Assembly: GCA_964477035.1 (NCBI GenBank) | Contig: CAYZCW010000013.1 | Coordinates: 1 to 64,000, forward strand | Source of the DNA: SLSG01 sp964477035 | GTDB taxonomy: Bacteria; Bacteroidota; Bacteroidia; Bacteroidales; UBA7960 | Reading direction: 5' to 3' | Length of the DNA: 64,000 bases | Part shown: positions 8,763 through 19,263 of the stretch, one piece after another | How the letters are laid out: each line of letters starts with the position of its first letter | How positions within the stretch are numbered: position 1 is the stretch's first letter | Notes under the pieces: generated by a model | What the model was told of the DNA's origin: nothing | The model's input: only the letters and a program-made list of their open reading frames with translations | The model's database searches: none | Made by a program: the position numbers and the translations under genes

Positions 8763-11700
8763 ATGGAAACAAACTACACATTGAAAAGGCTTAAGCTCAT
8801 CTGGCCCCTGTTTGCCGTGCTGATGCTTAGTTCCTTTTTGGTCAATGCGCAGGATGTGCAGCCGTTTGCTGGTGTTTCTGTTTTAGAAAACACCATCACC
8901 CCGGCTGACATTGATTTCTGTGATGAGGTTTCTGCAACAATTACCGGATCAAGGTTTGATGACCTCACCGACCCGTTGGAGATTACTTCCACAGACATCT
9001 TTACAAGCGCAACCATTACACTTAGCTGGCAGTGGTCTCCCACAGGCCTGACAAGCTCCTGGCAGAGCCTTGCTTCGCTTCCTGTCGGGGTTTCAGCCAC
9101 CCCTGTAAACCCAGCAGTTGGTGATAACCTTGATGAGACTTACACCATTGTTGGTGTGGTTGGAGGAGATGTTGACGCCTTCGTAACCGGTTATTTTGAC
9201 CTGTACGTTGAGGCCGACCAGGACATTTTCTTCCGCAGGGTGGTAAATGTTACGACCAATGATGCTGCATCCGCTAACGTAGGAAGCAACGCCGTTGAGT
9301 TCACCAAGATCGGCGAAGCCCTCGTTTGCGAGGACAACGTGATTGAATTGGCTGAGGGCTCTTTCGAGGCCTATTGCGATGATTCAGCCACCATCACCAT
9401 CGAAGGATTTGAGTTCGACATTGTCTGTGACGAAGCAGCCACCACAACCGCCGCATACCAGTGGCAGTATTCTACTGATGGCGAGACCTGGACGGACATT
9501 GGCGGTGAGGTTGGTCCCGACCTGGTTGAATATGGGATTACCGAGACCACCATGTTCCGCCGCCTTGTAGGCGCCGGTTCGGTTGAAACCGACGAAGAAG
9601 CTGATGGCTTTTGCGCCAGCAACGAAATCACCGTAAGCATTTACGGTGCCCTCGAGGTTCCCGTGATTGACGGATCATCCGTTGTTTGTAAGGAAGGCGA
9701 AGAAGCCGGTGCCGGATATGTCGTTACCAATGTCCAGGATGGCGTTGTCTATTACTGGGAAGTCAATGAGGCATTTGGATACATCGACGGCGGCAATGTC
9801 GGCCCCCAGGTATTCGTTATCTGGAATGAGGAAACATGCCCCGACGAGGAAGCCTGGGTTCAGGTAACCGCTGAAATCACCCCCGGTCTCTGCACTCAGG
9901 AATCTGAGAAGTTTCCTGTAGAAATCTTTGACCAGCCCGTGGCCAACATCACCACCCCCGCTGATCAGGAGATCTGCGGCGTGGTTGGCGAAATTGACGA
10001 AGTGCCAACCATTGCTTATGCTACCCTGCTGAGCGCCGACCTGACTTCCGAGTGCAATGGAAGCGGTCAGTGGAGCAAGGTCTGCGGACCCGACAATGTT
10101 GCTTTCGTGGTGGCAGCCGAAGGTTATGAGGCACCCAACCCGTTTGATGCGGACTCCTGGGTACTGGCCGAAGGCGGCGAGACCGAGGTTTATGCCGTGG
10201 TATTCGAAACCATTGGGGACGTACGTTGCAACGACCTGGCCTACACCTTCCAGTGGACCGAGTTTGGCGCAGGTACCTGCGACGATGACTCTGACGAAGT
10301 GACTGTATTCTTCTACCGGCCGATCCTGGACGACGAGATCTGGGCGCACGAGGTGGAAGGGGTTGTAATGACCTATGACGAGACCTGCGAGTTCATCTAC
10401 CCGCTGAACGCTTCAGAAGTTCCCTGCTACGAAACCGAGTGCGGCGAATATCCCAGCACCCCGGAAGGGACCTGGACCGCTTCACCGGCCGGTGAGATCG
10501 TATTTGTCGTACCCGCTGACGGTTATGATTATAACACGATCAACCCCTGGGATCTTGACAGCTGGGACATCGACGCCAACGACCCGAACGCCATTGCCGT
10601 TCTCGGCTCTGTGGTGGACGAAGAGTTTGTTGTCGGCACCTATGGCGAATACGAACTGACCTGGACCGTAACCAACGGCCCCGACTGCGGCAACTCCGCC
10701 AGCATCACCGTGCTGTTCGAGAAGTCTGTCATTGTTGACGCTGGTGACGATCAGCACGTTTGCGGCGCCTTCCACACCGACATGAAGTCCGTATGGACCA
10801 CCCTGGAAGCCACCTACGAACTGGTTGACGTTCCGGAAGCTCCCGCAGGGGGTCATGACGGCGTATCCACCAAGTGGACCGTGACTGGCAAGCCCCAGGA
10901 TTCCAACGACCCGATCTTCATCGACGACACCGATGGCGGCACCAAGGTATTCGTGACCTCTTTCGGTACCTATACCCTGACCTGGACGGCCACCACCGAA
11001 AATGAAGTTTGTGACGCCACCGACGATGTGGTTCTCCACTTCTATCCCGGTCTGAAGAACATCGCCATCACCACGGCCGAGGAGAAGGTTTGTACCCTCC
11101 GTACGACCGTGAATGGTGCCGCTCAGTTTGACAAGCAGATGCTGTCTGACGGACAGACTTATTATATGGAAGGGACCGCCACCATCCTGAGGTGGGACGG
11201 AACGGCCTATGTCGCTTACACCGACGGCGTTCTGACCGCTTCTGCAGGATCTGGTGAAGTCGTGACCCCCGCACCGGGACAGGTTCACATCAAAGGCGCC
11301 AACAAGGCCAACCTTAGCAAGGCGATCGCAGTGGAAGTACTCCAGTACGGCCGTTACAAGATCGAGTGGGATGTGGAAATGTTCGGCAACGAAGGCAACC
11401 TGCTTTCTTGCGAAGGCGATGATTTCGTCATCATCGAGTTCTACTGGAAGCCCATCGCCGACATCGTGCCCGATGGCGACGTGGACGTTTGCTACGAAAC
11501 CAAGGATCTTGGTAAGCATTGGGTGACCCTGAACGGCAACGTGCCCGTGGTGGACGGTTGGGACCTGGCTTACGGTTTCTGGACCGTGACCCCCGCCGAA
11601 GGCGTTCTCTTCCGCGACCCGACCACTGTCGGCAAGGACACTGTAGACTTTGCCCAGTTCAAGGGACCCAAGGAAGTCAACAAGAAGTATCTGAGCTCTC

Positions 11701-14642
11701 CCCAGGTAGAGATCCTGCTGCCCGCCAACGGCGAGTACGAGATCATGTGGACCGTGAAGAACGGCCCGTGGGATGAGAACCTCTGCTACTCCGAAGACTG
11801 GATCACTTACGGTTACTGGGAAGAAGGCGATGCCGGCAACGACAGCCAGATATCACTTTGCGGCAAACTGGTTTACGGCGCTGACGAATACGGCTGCGTA
11901 AGCTGGGAAGGCGAAACCGTATACAAGCACACCCTGGCCGGTAAGCAGCCCACTGCCAATACGTTTGGTACCTGGACTGTAGACGGACCCGGAATGGTTT
12001 GGTTCAACGGCAAGAAGTCCGGCGACACCGGCTACGCCGCTGAAATCGCCAAGTACAACCCGGAAATCGAAGTCAGCATTCCCGGTGTCTATACCTTTAC
12101 CTGGACCGTACAGAACAACGACTACGCCGGTTGCACCGTCGATGCTTCCGAGCACGTGGTTGAGTTCTTCTTCACTCCCGAACCGCGCGATTTGATTCCG
12201 ATCGGCGTGAAGACCGTTGCAGGCAAACTGACCCTGGATGCAGACTACAATGCCCCGTTTGCTCCCTGCTACACCTGCGAGGACCACACCCAGTTCTACA
12301 TGCTCTCCGGTGACGGCCTGTACTCAGTAACCGGCGGCGCTGGTAAATCCGTACTCGGACCCAGCCAGTCTGTACTGTGGCACACCATCTCCGGCGCACA
12401 GCAAGGCGCTGTCGTGAACAAGCCCATCGAAGGCGGTACCATTGTCAAGACCTATGCACTGGCCAACGATGAGATGACCCTTGTCAGCACCGAAACTGTA
12501 CACCACCACAAGCACTTCATCGTAGAGATCGCATGGGACGATGAGCCCGGCGTGGTCAACGTGGAAGAGTGGTACAGCGTAACCGACTGTGCTGTTGTCC
12601 ACCACTTCGAGATCGACAAGGTTGAGCCCCTGGCGATCGAAGGTCCTGAAGAAGTTTTTGCCTTCAGCAGCGAAGACGAGATGCAGGGCGAATACATCTA
12701 TGTTGTTGACTTCGTGCCCGGTACCATTTACGAATGGGTTGCCACCGGTGGCGAAATCCTCGGCGGATGGTACTACGACGAAGACGGCGACTACGACGTG
12801 GAAGACTATGACGTAGAATCTGACTTCACCGGCGAAGACCTGGTAGCCGTACACGTTCTGTTCGGTGCAGGCCCCGCTGCCAAGCTGGAAGTGAAGATCG
12901 ACGGATACTGCTACGACAAGATCGAACTGCCGATCGTGGTCATCGAGAACACCTTTGCCGGTCAGCTGAAGTACTGGAACGAAGTCGAGAAGTACATCCC
13001 GACTCCCTACAGGCTCCACACTCCGAGCAACAACTTCGATTACTTCTATGTACAGCTGTTCGACGTGACCGAACTGTACGCTGAACTGCTCGAAGACGAA
13101 GACCTGACCGAAGCTGAGATCGAAGCTGCGATCACCACAGCCGTAAATGCTGCCATTGCTGAGTATATCGCAGCCGTTGCAGCCGACGAAGCTTACGAAG
13201 GTGACATTCCTGTTGAGATCCAGAAGATCATGGTTGATCCTCAGAACCAGCAGCTCGAGTCATACTTCAAGTTCCGTGGTCTGGATGTGAACAAGCATTT
13301 CGTGATGCGCCTCGTGGACGGCGGGTTCTTCTACCTGCTCGAAGGCGGTGCTCCCGAACCGGCTCAGAACATCTACAGCTACACTTATACTTACAACCGT
13401 TGGGATGGAATCGGTGTCGATGTATTCGACGCACTGGTTGTCCTTCAGATGGAAACCGGCGTTGACCTGCATGCCTTTGGTGCTACCCCGAACTACTGGT
13501 GGGTCGGTGCCAATGAGTATGACGATGACGTTGACTACGGCTTCTTCTCTGATAAGGTTGCTGACGTGAACGCCGACGGCATGATCGACATCTTCGATGC
13601 CATCGACGTACTGAACCGCTATGTCGGTATCTATGGACAGTTCCAGAACAATGTTCCGAACTTCCAGGCTGCCGGTAGGTTCGTAACCGCTCTGCCCCAG
13701 AAGACCTTCTCTGCCGACGAGGTCACCGGATTCACCCTGGAGAACGACACCGACCTGATGTTCAAGTTTGGACGCAAGCCTGGTGCCAACTACCTGGGGA
13801 CACGTCATCCGAACGACTTCTACTATCAGAGCTCTGTCTTCCAGCTGAAGCCTGCTGCCAACTACATGAACCTGTACCTTGCCGCCACTGGTGATGTTGA
13901 TTCCCGTACCAGCACACCCGGACCCGGCAACGTAACAGATGTGGTTAAGTCTGCCCTCGCCGGTCTGGACTACACAGGTACGATTGAAGCCGGCATCGGA
14001 GAAGAGATCGTTATCCCGATCCGCCTCTCTGAAACCGCCAACATCGCTGCCATGGGTGTTTCCCTGACCTTCGACAACAACCTCATTGAGGTGGTCAGCG
14101 TAGACCACGGCATCAGCAAGTTCAGCAACAAGGACGGCTACATCCGCGTGGCTGCCCTCGACCCGAACGGTATGTTTGTTGGTGAAGGCGAAAGCATCAT
14201 CAACATCACCGCACGGATCAAAGGCAACATGGAAGGCGCCCGTCTGTTCAACCTCGAGAAGGAAGCCCAATTCGCCGGTACCAACATGCAGATGCTGAAT
14301 CTCGGTCTCAACACCGACATGATCTCTACCACTGCTGTGACCGGAATCGGTGACGTAAACGTTTCCCGCCTGACCATCGGCAACTTCCCGAACCCGTTCA
14401 GGACCACCACCACCATTGAGTACACCCTCCCCGAGGCTGGAAAAGTGTCACTGGTTGTCTATAATAACGTGGGTCAGGTTGTCGCCACCCTGGTCGATGA
14501 AAACCAGGGCGCAGGCCTCCAGCGTGTTGAACTGACCAGTGCCGACCTCGGTAATGGCGATGGCATGTTCATTTACAGAATCACTGTAAAAGGACAGTCC
14601 ACCACCTACACCGGAACTGGCAACGTCATGCTCGTGAAGTAG
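8763..14642 (+). CDS. Giant acidic surface protein with dockerin-like, cohesin-like and T9SS sorting modules
   Basis: 1959 residues from ATG 8763 (METNYTLKRLKLIWPLF...), which gives a signal peptide ending at VNAQ; the upstream TTG 8730 would only add a charged stretch. Residues about 30-1450 are a chain of Ig/PKD-like modules, several with Cys and W-T-V-x-N motifs (WTVTNGPDCG, IMWTVKNGPW, FTWTVQNNDYAGC). Two dockerin-like calcium loops follow: YNRWDGIGVDVFDALVVLQ (about 1544) and DVNADGMIDIFDAIDVLNRY (about 1601). A cohesin-like domain lies at about 1735-1860 and a type A sorting domain at about 1867-1959 (GNFPNPFRTTTTIEYTLPE). It is very rich in Asp and Glu. A strong promoter and terminator flank it, as for an abundant surface or S-layer-like protein. 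The role in scaffold assembly is inferred. Confidence 0.8.
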   Translation: METNYTLKRLKLIWPLFAVLMLSSFLVNAQDVQPFAGVSVLENTITPADIDFCDEVSATITGSRFDDLTDPLEITSTDIFTSATITLSWQWSPTGLTSSWQSLASLPVGVSATPVNPAVGDNLDETYTIVGVVGGDVDAFVTGYFDLYVEADQDIFFRRVVNVTTNDAASANVGSNAVEFTKIGEALVCEDNVIELAEGSFEAYCDDSATITIEGFEFDIVCDEAATTTAAYQWQYSTDGETWTDIGGEVGPDLVEYGITETTMFRRLVGAGSVETDEEADGFCASNEITVSIYGALEVPVIDGSSVVCKEGEEAGAGYVVTNVQDGVVYYWEVNEAFGYIDGGNVGPQVFVIWNEETCPDEEAWVQVTAEITPGLCTQESEKFPVEIFDQPVANITTPADQEICGVVGEIDEVPTIAYATLLSADLTSECNGSGQWSKVCGPDNVAFVVAAEGYEAPNPFDADSWVLAEGGETEVYAVVFETIGDVRCNDLAYTFQWTEFGAGTCDDDSDEVTVFFYRPILDDEIWAHEVEGVVMTYDETCEFIYPLNASEVPCYETECGEYPSTPEGTWTASPAGEIVFVVPADGYDYNTINPWDLDSWDIDANDPNAIAVLGSVVDEEFVVGTYGEYELTWTVTNGPDCGNSASITVLFEKSVIVDAGDDQHVCGAFHTDMKSVWTTLEATYELVDVPEAPAGGHDGVSTKWTVTGKPQDSNDPIFIDDTDGGTKVFVTSFGTYTLTWTATTENEVCDATDDVVLHFYPGLKNIAITTAEEKVCTLRTTVNGAAQFDKQMLSDGQTYYMEGTATILRWDGTAYVAYTDGVLTASAGSGEVVTPAPGQVHIKGANKANLSKAIAVEVLQYGRYKIEWDVEMFGNEGNLLSCEGDDFVIIEFYWKPIADIVPDGDVDVCYETKDLGKHWVTLNGNVPVVDGWDLAYGFWTVTPAEGVLFRDPTTVGKDTVDFAQFKGPKEVNKKYLSSPQVEILLPANGEYEIMWTVKNGPWDENLCYSEDWITYGYWEEGDAGNDSQISLCGKLVYGADEYGCVSWEGETVYKHTLAGKQPTANTFGTWTVDGPGMVWFNGKKSGDTGYAAEIAKYNPEIEVSIPGVYTFTWTVQNNDYAGCTVDASEHVVEFFFTPEPRDLIPIGVKTVAGKLTLDADYNAPFAPCYTCEDHTQFYMLSGDGLYSVTGGAGKSVLGPSQSVLWHTISGAQQGAVVNKPIEGGTIVKTYALANDEMTLVSTETVHHHKHFIVEIAWDDEPGVVNVEEWYSVTDCAVVHHFEIDKVEPLAIEGPEEVFAFSSEDEMQGEYIYVVDFVPGTIYEWVATGGEILGGWYYDEDGDYDVEDYDVESDFTGEDLVAVHVLFGAGPAAKLEVKIDGYCYDKIELPIVVIENTFAGQLKYWNEVEKYIPTPYRLHTPSNNFDYFYVQLFDVTELYAELLEDEDLTEAEIEAAITTAVNAAIAEYIAAVAADEAYEGDIPVEIQKIMVDPQNQQLESYFKFRGLDVNKHFVMRLVDGGFFYLLEGGAPEPAQNIYSYTYTYNRWDGIGVDVFDALVVLQMETGVDLHAFGATPNYWWVGANEYDDDVDYGFFSDKVADVNADGMIDIFDAIDVLNRYVGIYGQFQNNVPNFQAAGRFVTALPQKTFSADEVTGFTLENDTDLMFKFGRKPGANYLGTRHPNDFYYQSSVFQLKPAANYMNLYLAATGDVDSRTSTPGPGNVTDVVKSALAGLDYTGTIEAGIGEEIVIPIRLSETANIAAMGVSLTFDNNLIEVVSVDHGISKFSNKDGYIRVAALDPNGMFVGEGESIINITARIKGNMEGARLFNLEKEAQFAGTNMQMLNLGLNTDMISTTAVTGIGDVNVSRLTIGNFPNPFRTTTTIEYTLPEAGKVSLVVYNNVGQVVATLVDENQGAGLQRVELTSADLGNGDGMFIYRITVKGQSTTYTGTGNVMLVK

Positions 14643-14652
14643 TAAGCCCATT

Positions 14653-14695
14653 ATGCTATTCCGGGAGACTCGTTCTCCCGGAATAGCATTTATTT
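14653..14695 (+). terminator. Strong terminator, 16-bp perfect stem
   Basis: ATGCTATTCCGGGAGA (14653-14668), 5-nt loop, exact complement (14674-14689), then TTATTT. It lies 10 nt after the stop of the giant surface protein gene. Confidence 0.85.
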
Positions 14696-14877
14696 AAAAA
14701 AAGATAGGTGATTCGTTCAGGCATTGATTGAAACATATTTAAATCAGAAGCATCTTTCCCCGCATGGAAAATGGCAAATAAGGTTCTTGCCTTTTTTTGC
14801 GTTATGGGATGCAAGCGAATCAACTTGTTGAGGCTTACACAGGCATTACTTAATCTTAACACAAAAAACTACAGCAA

Positions 14878-17730
14878 ATGATAAAAAGAATTTACCTATC
14901 AATTTTGGTGCTGCTGTTTGCCGCTTCCGGTGTTTTGGGGCAAGCTCCATCGATCAAAATTGGTGAAGAAGATGCTGTACTGGCCCCAGGGGTACACCAT
15001 ATCCCTGTTTCCATGCATGACTTTGCCAACGTCGATGCGTTTGTCCTGGACTTCGAGCTGGGCGGCGGATTGACTCTTCTCGGGGTTCCCGAGAGCAGTC
15101 GATTCCGTACCGATTTGTGGATGGTAAACACTGAAAAGAATATTGTAACCTGTATCTTCTATCGCATGGAGCCCCCCATGGCTCCGGAGCAGGAAGACCT
15201 TGACGGACATGTGTTTGATCTTGAAGTCAGGTATACCGGTGGGGTGGAAACATCCATCGGCCTCGACCTGGAAACATCTTACCTGTCCATCAATGGCTCC
15301 AGGGTGAACCTGGAGGACATTCCCAACCTGGAAGTACAGACCGCCGGGATCTCCCCCGACCCTGACCTGATGCTCGGTACCCTGAGCGTTGGTGATGTGG
15401 AAGAGGCAGTGATCGGCAACAATATCGAAGTACCTGTTTCCATCGGAGGTGAAGGCTTTTTTGCTGTTTCAGCCATTCAAATGCAAATCCTGTTCGACGA
15501 CGAAAAGCTGGTGTACAACCAGGTTGAAAGCAAAGTGACAGGCGTGAATTTTGAAGTGGTCAAGGAGAATGATAAGTTGACGCTGATCTGGTTCGGCTCT
15601 GAAAGGGATTTCAGTGAAGAGACCGTTTTGGCTCACCTGCATTTCACCTACAACAGCAACGAAGAACTTCCCGTAGACATCGCTCCCGCCCCGGCGACCT
15701 CCATTGCTTCCAATGCAGGCGTGCTGAACCCGTGGGAGACCAAATCGGGAACCGTCACCCCGGCTGATTTGCCCATCAAGCTTACCATCGGGGAAGTGGA
15801 CCTTTACAGCAGTCCCGACGTAACCATTCCGCTTACTTTCAGCGGTCTTACTGAAGTACCTGATGACATTGCCGCGGCCACCATCAACATCAAGATTGCC
15901 TTTGATACGGCCATTCTTGATTTTGCCGAGGTAATCAGCGATGTTCCTTTCAATACACCCACCGTAAGCGGCGGTGTACTGACCCTGACCCTTCTTGACC
16001 TGGATGGCGTGACCCTGGAAGACGGCGTATTTGCTGACCTGCGGTTCACCTTCAAGAAAGAAGGCAAATCGGATATCAAGTTCCAGTTCGGTACCGGCGG
16101 CACCAGCTTCGGCGTGGCCACCGGCGGGATCATCCCGATCTCCTACGTGGACGGATACGCTTCCGTAGCGGTTTCCCCGCTGGCTTACACGGAGCTGATC
16201 AGACTGCGCAGTGTCACCACCCTGGAGCTTGACAACCCGGATTACAATGTGCTTGAAACCGTAACGACCTATCCGACGACAATCAAGGAAACCGAACTCG
16301 GCTTCCCCGTGATCACCAACGCATGGGCCGTTGATGGTTTGATGAGCTCTTCAGAGGCCATTCCGGCCGGGTCTGTCATCACGCTGACACATGCAGGCGG
16401 TGCAGAATTCACCTTCGTGGTGGAGGAAGAAGTCGCTGCCGGCGAATTCGTGTTCCTGAGCGAGATGATTCTCCAGGGCAATCCGGACGCAGACGTCCGC
16501 ACCACCCTGCTGTCTCACAAAGGTTTGGTCGAAACCTGGACCTTTGACATCCGCTCACCCAAGACGTTCGAAACCACTTTGCTGGTTGCTGTGCTGACCT
16601 CTCATGATGACTTCATGGCATCCGAAGACGGGATCCATCCCGGTTTCGTACTGGCCGCTGAAGAGATCGACATGATGGTTTACGGTGATCCGCAGCTTAT
16701 CTTTGCCTTCAACGGCGAAGAGGTGGCCACCGATTTCGTTTACGAGATCTGTGCCGGCGAAGAGGTGATCGTGTCCCTGGCTGCCATCCTCGAAGGACAG
16801 GCTCCTTTCGACATCACCTTCACGGTGAATGAGGAGGAGTTTATGATCGAAGGCGTGGAGCTGGACGATGAGATCGACCTGGCCGAACTGCTGGAGGTGG
16901 AATTCCTCGAAGACGGTGACTACGCATTTGTCGTCACCTCCATCGTGGATGCGGTCAACCGCGACGTCCTGAACCCGGAAGACATCTATTACGGTACACT
17001 CACCGTCCATCCGTTGCCCATCGTGCTGCTGGATGACTTCGACGGCGTATGCCTGGATGTCGAGCCCTTTGAACTCACCGGCGGCCTGCCCGAAGGGGGT
17101 GTTTACAGCGGCGACGGCGTGGAAGAAGGCGTATTCAGCCCCGAAGTGGCCGGTGCAGGAACCCACACCATTACCTACACCTTCACTTCTGAATTCGGTT
17201 GCGTAGCTTCTGCCGATGCCACCATCATCGTATTCGCACTGCCCGAGGTTACCTGCCCGGCCGACACGACCGTCATGCTCAGCCATGCCGCGTTCCAGCT
17301 CGCCGGTGCAACCCCCGAAGGCGGCGTATACAGTGGCCCCGGCGTGGATGCCAATGGCATGTTCGATGCCGGCGTGGCCGAAGTGGGTGAGCACACCATC
17401 ACTTACACTTACACCGACCCTGAAACCGGTTGCACTGCAGAATGCTCCTTCAAGATCACCGTGCTGCTCGACACCTCCGTTCCCGGAGATCCCTCAGCCG
17501 CAGGCATCACGCTCTATCCGAACCCCGTTCGAAGCGTGCTGACGATCGAGGCCGGCGTCACCATCAAGGAAATCCGCATGGTGGATATGCTCGGACAGGT
17601 TGTGTTCTCAGACAATGTCGAATGGACCCGCTACGAAATGAATGTCTCCGAATTCAGGAACGGCATTTACTTCGTACAGATCCTGACCGACGACGGATTC
17701 AGCACCCATAGGGTACAGGTTACCCGGTAA
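14878..17730 (+). CDS. Multi-cohesin-like surface protein with T9SS sorting domain
   Basis: 950 residues with signal peptide (MIKRIYLSILVLLFAASGVLGQ). Three cohesin-like beta-sandwich modules are suggested at about residues 24-150, 165-290 and 305-440 (for example IGNNIEVPVSIGGEGFFAVSAIQMQILFDDEKL, described by V-P-V and L-x-F-D-x-x-L patterns). Later come two near-identical PKD-like repeats (GGLPEGGVYSGDGV and GATPEGGVYSGPGV, about 735-870) and a type A sorting domain (ITLYPNPVRSVLTIEA to the end). It follows the dockerin/cohesin protein after a terminator and a 180-bp gap, so the two may be partners. No catalytic domain is visible. Confidence 0.75.
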   Translation: MIKRIYLSILVLLFAASGVLGQAPSIKIGEEDAVLAPGVHHIPVSMHDFANVDAFVLDFELGGGLTLLGVPESSRFRTDLWMVNTEKNIVTCIFYRMEPPMAPEQEDLDGHVFDLEVRYTGGVETSIGLDLETSYLSINGSRVNLEDIPNLEVQTAGISPDPDLMLGTLSVGDVEEAVIGNNIEVPVSIGGEGFFAVSAIQMQILFDDEKLVYNQVESKVTGVNFEVVKENDKLTLIWFGSERDFSEETVLAHLHFTYNSNEELPVDIAPAPATSIASNAGVLNPWETKSGTVTPADLPIKLTIGEVDLYSSPDVTIPLTFSGLTEVPDDIAAATINIKIAFDTAILDFAEVISDVPFNTPTVSGGVLTLTLLDLDGVTLEDGVFADLRFTFKKEGKSDIKFQFGTGGTSFGVATGGIIPISYVDGYASVAVSPLAYTELIRLRSVTTLELDNPDYNVLETVTTYPTTIKETELGFPVITNAWAVDGLMSSSEAIPAGSVITLTHAGGAEFTFVVEEEVAAGEFVFLSEMILQGNPDADVRTTLLSHKGLVETWTFDIRSPKTFETTLLVAVLTSHDDFMASEDGIHPGFVLAAEEIDMMVYGDPQLIFAFNGEEVATDFVYEICAGEEVIVSLAAILEGQAPFDITFTVNEEEFMIEGVELDDEIDLAELLEVEFLEDGDYAFVVTSIVDAVNRDVLNPEDIYYGTLTVHPLPIVLLDDFDGVCLDVEPFELTGGLPEGGVYSGDGVEEGVFSPEVAGAGTHTITYTFTSEFGCVASADATIIVFALPEVTCPADTTVMLSHAAFQLAGATPEGGVYSGPGVDANGMFDAGVAEVGEHTITYTYTDPETGCTAECSFKITVLLDTSVPGDPSAAGITLYPNPVRSVLTIEAGVTIKEIRMVDMLGQVVFSDNVEWTRYEMNVSEFRNGIYFVQILTDDGFSTHRVQVTR

Positions 17731-17747
17731 CCAACCCTGATACGGAC

Positions 17748-17785
17748 AAAAAAGGGGAGACCACCACGGTTTCCCCTTTTTTTAT
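17748..17785. terminator. Bidirectional terminator between convergent genes
   Basis: AAAAAAGGGGA and TCCCCTTTTTTT form a stem with A-run before and T-run after, so it can work for both the cohesin-like gene (plus) and the DUF4105 gene (minus). Confidence 0.75.
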
Positions 17786-17822
17786 TGCTTCCGGGCAATC
17801 CCTTTTGCCTTCCCGCACGGCC

Positions 17823-19079
17823 TTAACCCTTTTTCCAGGAAATAAATCCGGCCCGGAGGCCATACAGAACGGACAAGGCAATCAGCGGAAAGAATCCGGG
17901 ATGAAACCCCTGCGGCAACCAGGGCCACAACAGCAACAGGAGAAACCCGGTCACGAATACGGCCATGAAGTACAGCCGCACCACGCGCCGGGACGAGTGG
18001 CCAAAAGCGGAAAAGGCAAAATACAGGTGGGTGGGAAGCATCCACAGCAGCACCAGGTTGTGGTTGGTGGCGGTATGGTCGGACAAAAACCACAGGAAAA
18101 ATACCACGAGCCCGCCGATTCCCAGCAAGACAAAATAGGTCCGCCCGAAGACGCGGGCCGTTCCCCGCCTAAGAAGCATCAGAAAGCCCAGGCCAAACAC
18201 CAGCCACATGACACGCCCAGGACTGAAGGGACCGGGCTCCGAAGCCTCCAGGGTCGAAGGCATAACCTGCCGGAAGCTGGCCACCAGGGGCGGGCCATCC
18301 ACCCGGCGGGCCTTGTCAAAGGCCATGAACATCTCATCGGGCAGAAACATGGCCTCCCAGGGGGAAGCGATTCGGTCGGACGGCAGGCCCAGGGCCAGGT
18401 CGATCCCGAAGGCGGCCCAGGGCGCACCGCCCAGGTAAGGCTTGAGCATGTCCCGGAAGCTGCGCTCCGGACCCGGGAAGGGGTCCTCGTCCCATGCCAC
18501 CGCCACATAGGAACCGATCAGGTCGCGGATCCGGGTAGAGCAGTTGTCGTAAAAGAAGTCATACAGGTAATCCCGGTGCTCAGGCTGGCGGTTGACCTGC
18601 AGGAAAGCGTACAGGCGGTGTTTCTCCTCCGGGCTGAGGGCCAGGACCTGTTCGTACACGGCCCGGCCTTCATGACGGTATTCGGCCTGGAAAACCGCGA
18701 AGGTCGTCACGCTGAGCTGGTAAAGCAATTGCCCCCGGAGGAACTTCAGGTAGAAGTTGGGCGTGTCAAAGTCGAACGTGCCCCAGTTGTACACCTCATC
18801 CACTCCGGCGATGGGGTCATACACCCTCAGGGCGCTGTGGCCGAATACTGAGTACAATGCATCCCCGGGGCTCGCCGTGAGAAGGGAGAAAAGGGCCGCG
18901 TCGGACAGGCTGGTTTCCGGGCCGGTTCCCACCGCCGCCTGGGGATCCGGGCTCCTGCCGGCCAGGGGATCAGAATGCCCGTTTGTAGCGGGACCATGAA
19001 CGCCGCCGGCCACGGGAAGCACCGTCAGCAGGTAAATACACAATGCAGGAATGGATTTCAAGAGATGTTGCCTGTTCAT
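17823..19079 (-). CDS. DUF4105 (Lnb-type N-terminal) membrane protein
   Basis: 418 residues from ATG at 19079 (MNRQHLLKSIPALCIYLLTV), giving a signal peptide or first membrane helix. The upstream in-frame extension on the minus strand has no start of comparable quality. Residues about 60-250 match the DUF4105 pattern of periplasmic domains (SLLTASPGDALYSVFGHSALRVYDP, DEVYNWGTFDFDTPNFYLKFLRGQLLYQL, YDFFYDNCSTRIRDL), with His, Asp and Cys positions reminiscent of NlpC/P60-like folds. The C-terminal third has about five membrane helices. Homologues are widespread in Bacteroidota; the biochemical role is unknown. Confidence 0.75.
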   Translation of the reverse strand: MNRQHLLKSIPALCIYLLTVLPVAGGVHGPATNGHSDPLAGRSPDPQAAVGTGPETSLSDAALFSLLTASPGDALYSVFGHSALRVYDPIAGVDEVYNWGTFDFDTPNFYLKFLRGQLLYQLSVTTFAVFQAEYRHEGRAVYEQVLALSPEEKHRLYAFLQVNRQPEHRDYLYDFFYDNCSTRIRDLIGSYVAVAWDEDPFPGPERSFRDMLKPYLGGAPWAAFGIDLALGLPSDRIASPWEAMFLPDEMFMAFDKARRVDGPPLVASFRQVMPSTLEASEPGPFSPGRVMWLVFGLGFLMLLRRGTARVFGRTYFVLLGIGGLVVFFLWFLSDHTATNHNLVLLWMLPTHLYFAFSAFGHSSRRVVRLYFMAVFVTGFLLLLLWPWLPQGFHPGFFPLIALSVLYGLRAGFISWKKG

Positions 19080-19181
19080 GTCGGATGGTGTTGCACCGGC
19101 CTTGCGGGCCTGCCGGCGGGATGCAGGGTCTAAATTTACAGAATTTTGAGTTAAACCCTTCACGGCAAATGGAAAAATGCT

Positions 19182-19189
19182 TATCTTTG
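19182..19189 (+). promoter_or_regulatory. Upstream -7 element of the rplM operon
   Basis: TATCTTTG, a perfect TAnnTTTG element about 170 nt before rplM. It may be a second start site of the ribosomal protein operon. Confidence 0.45.
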
Positions 19190-19263
19190 CAGCCTGAATT
19201 TGAGCCCGTTTAGTTATCCCAATACATTCCGAAAGGGTTATTAACAATAAATTGTTGATAAAC

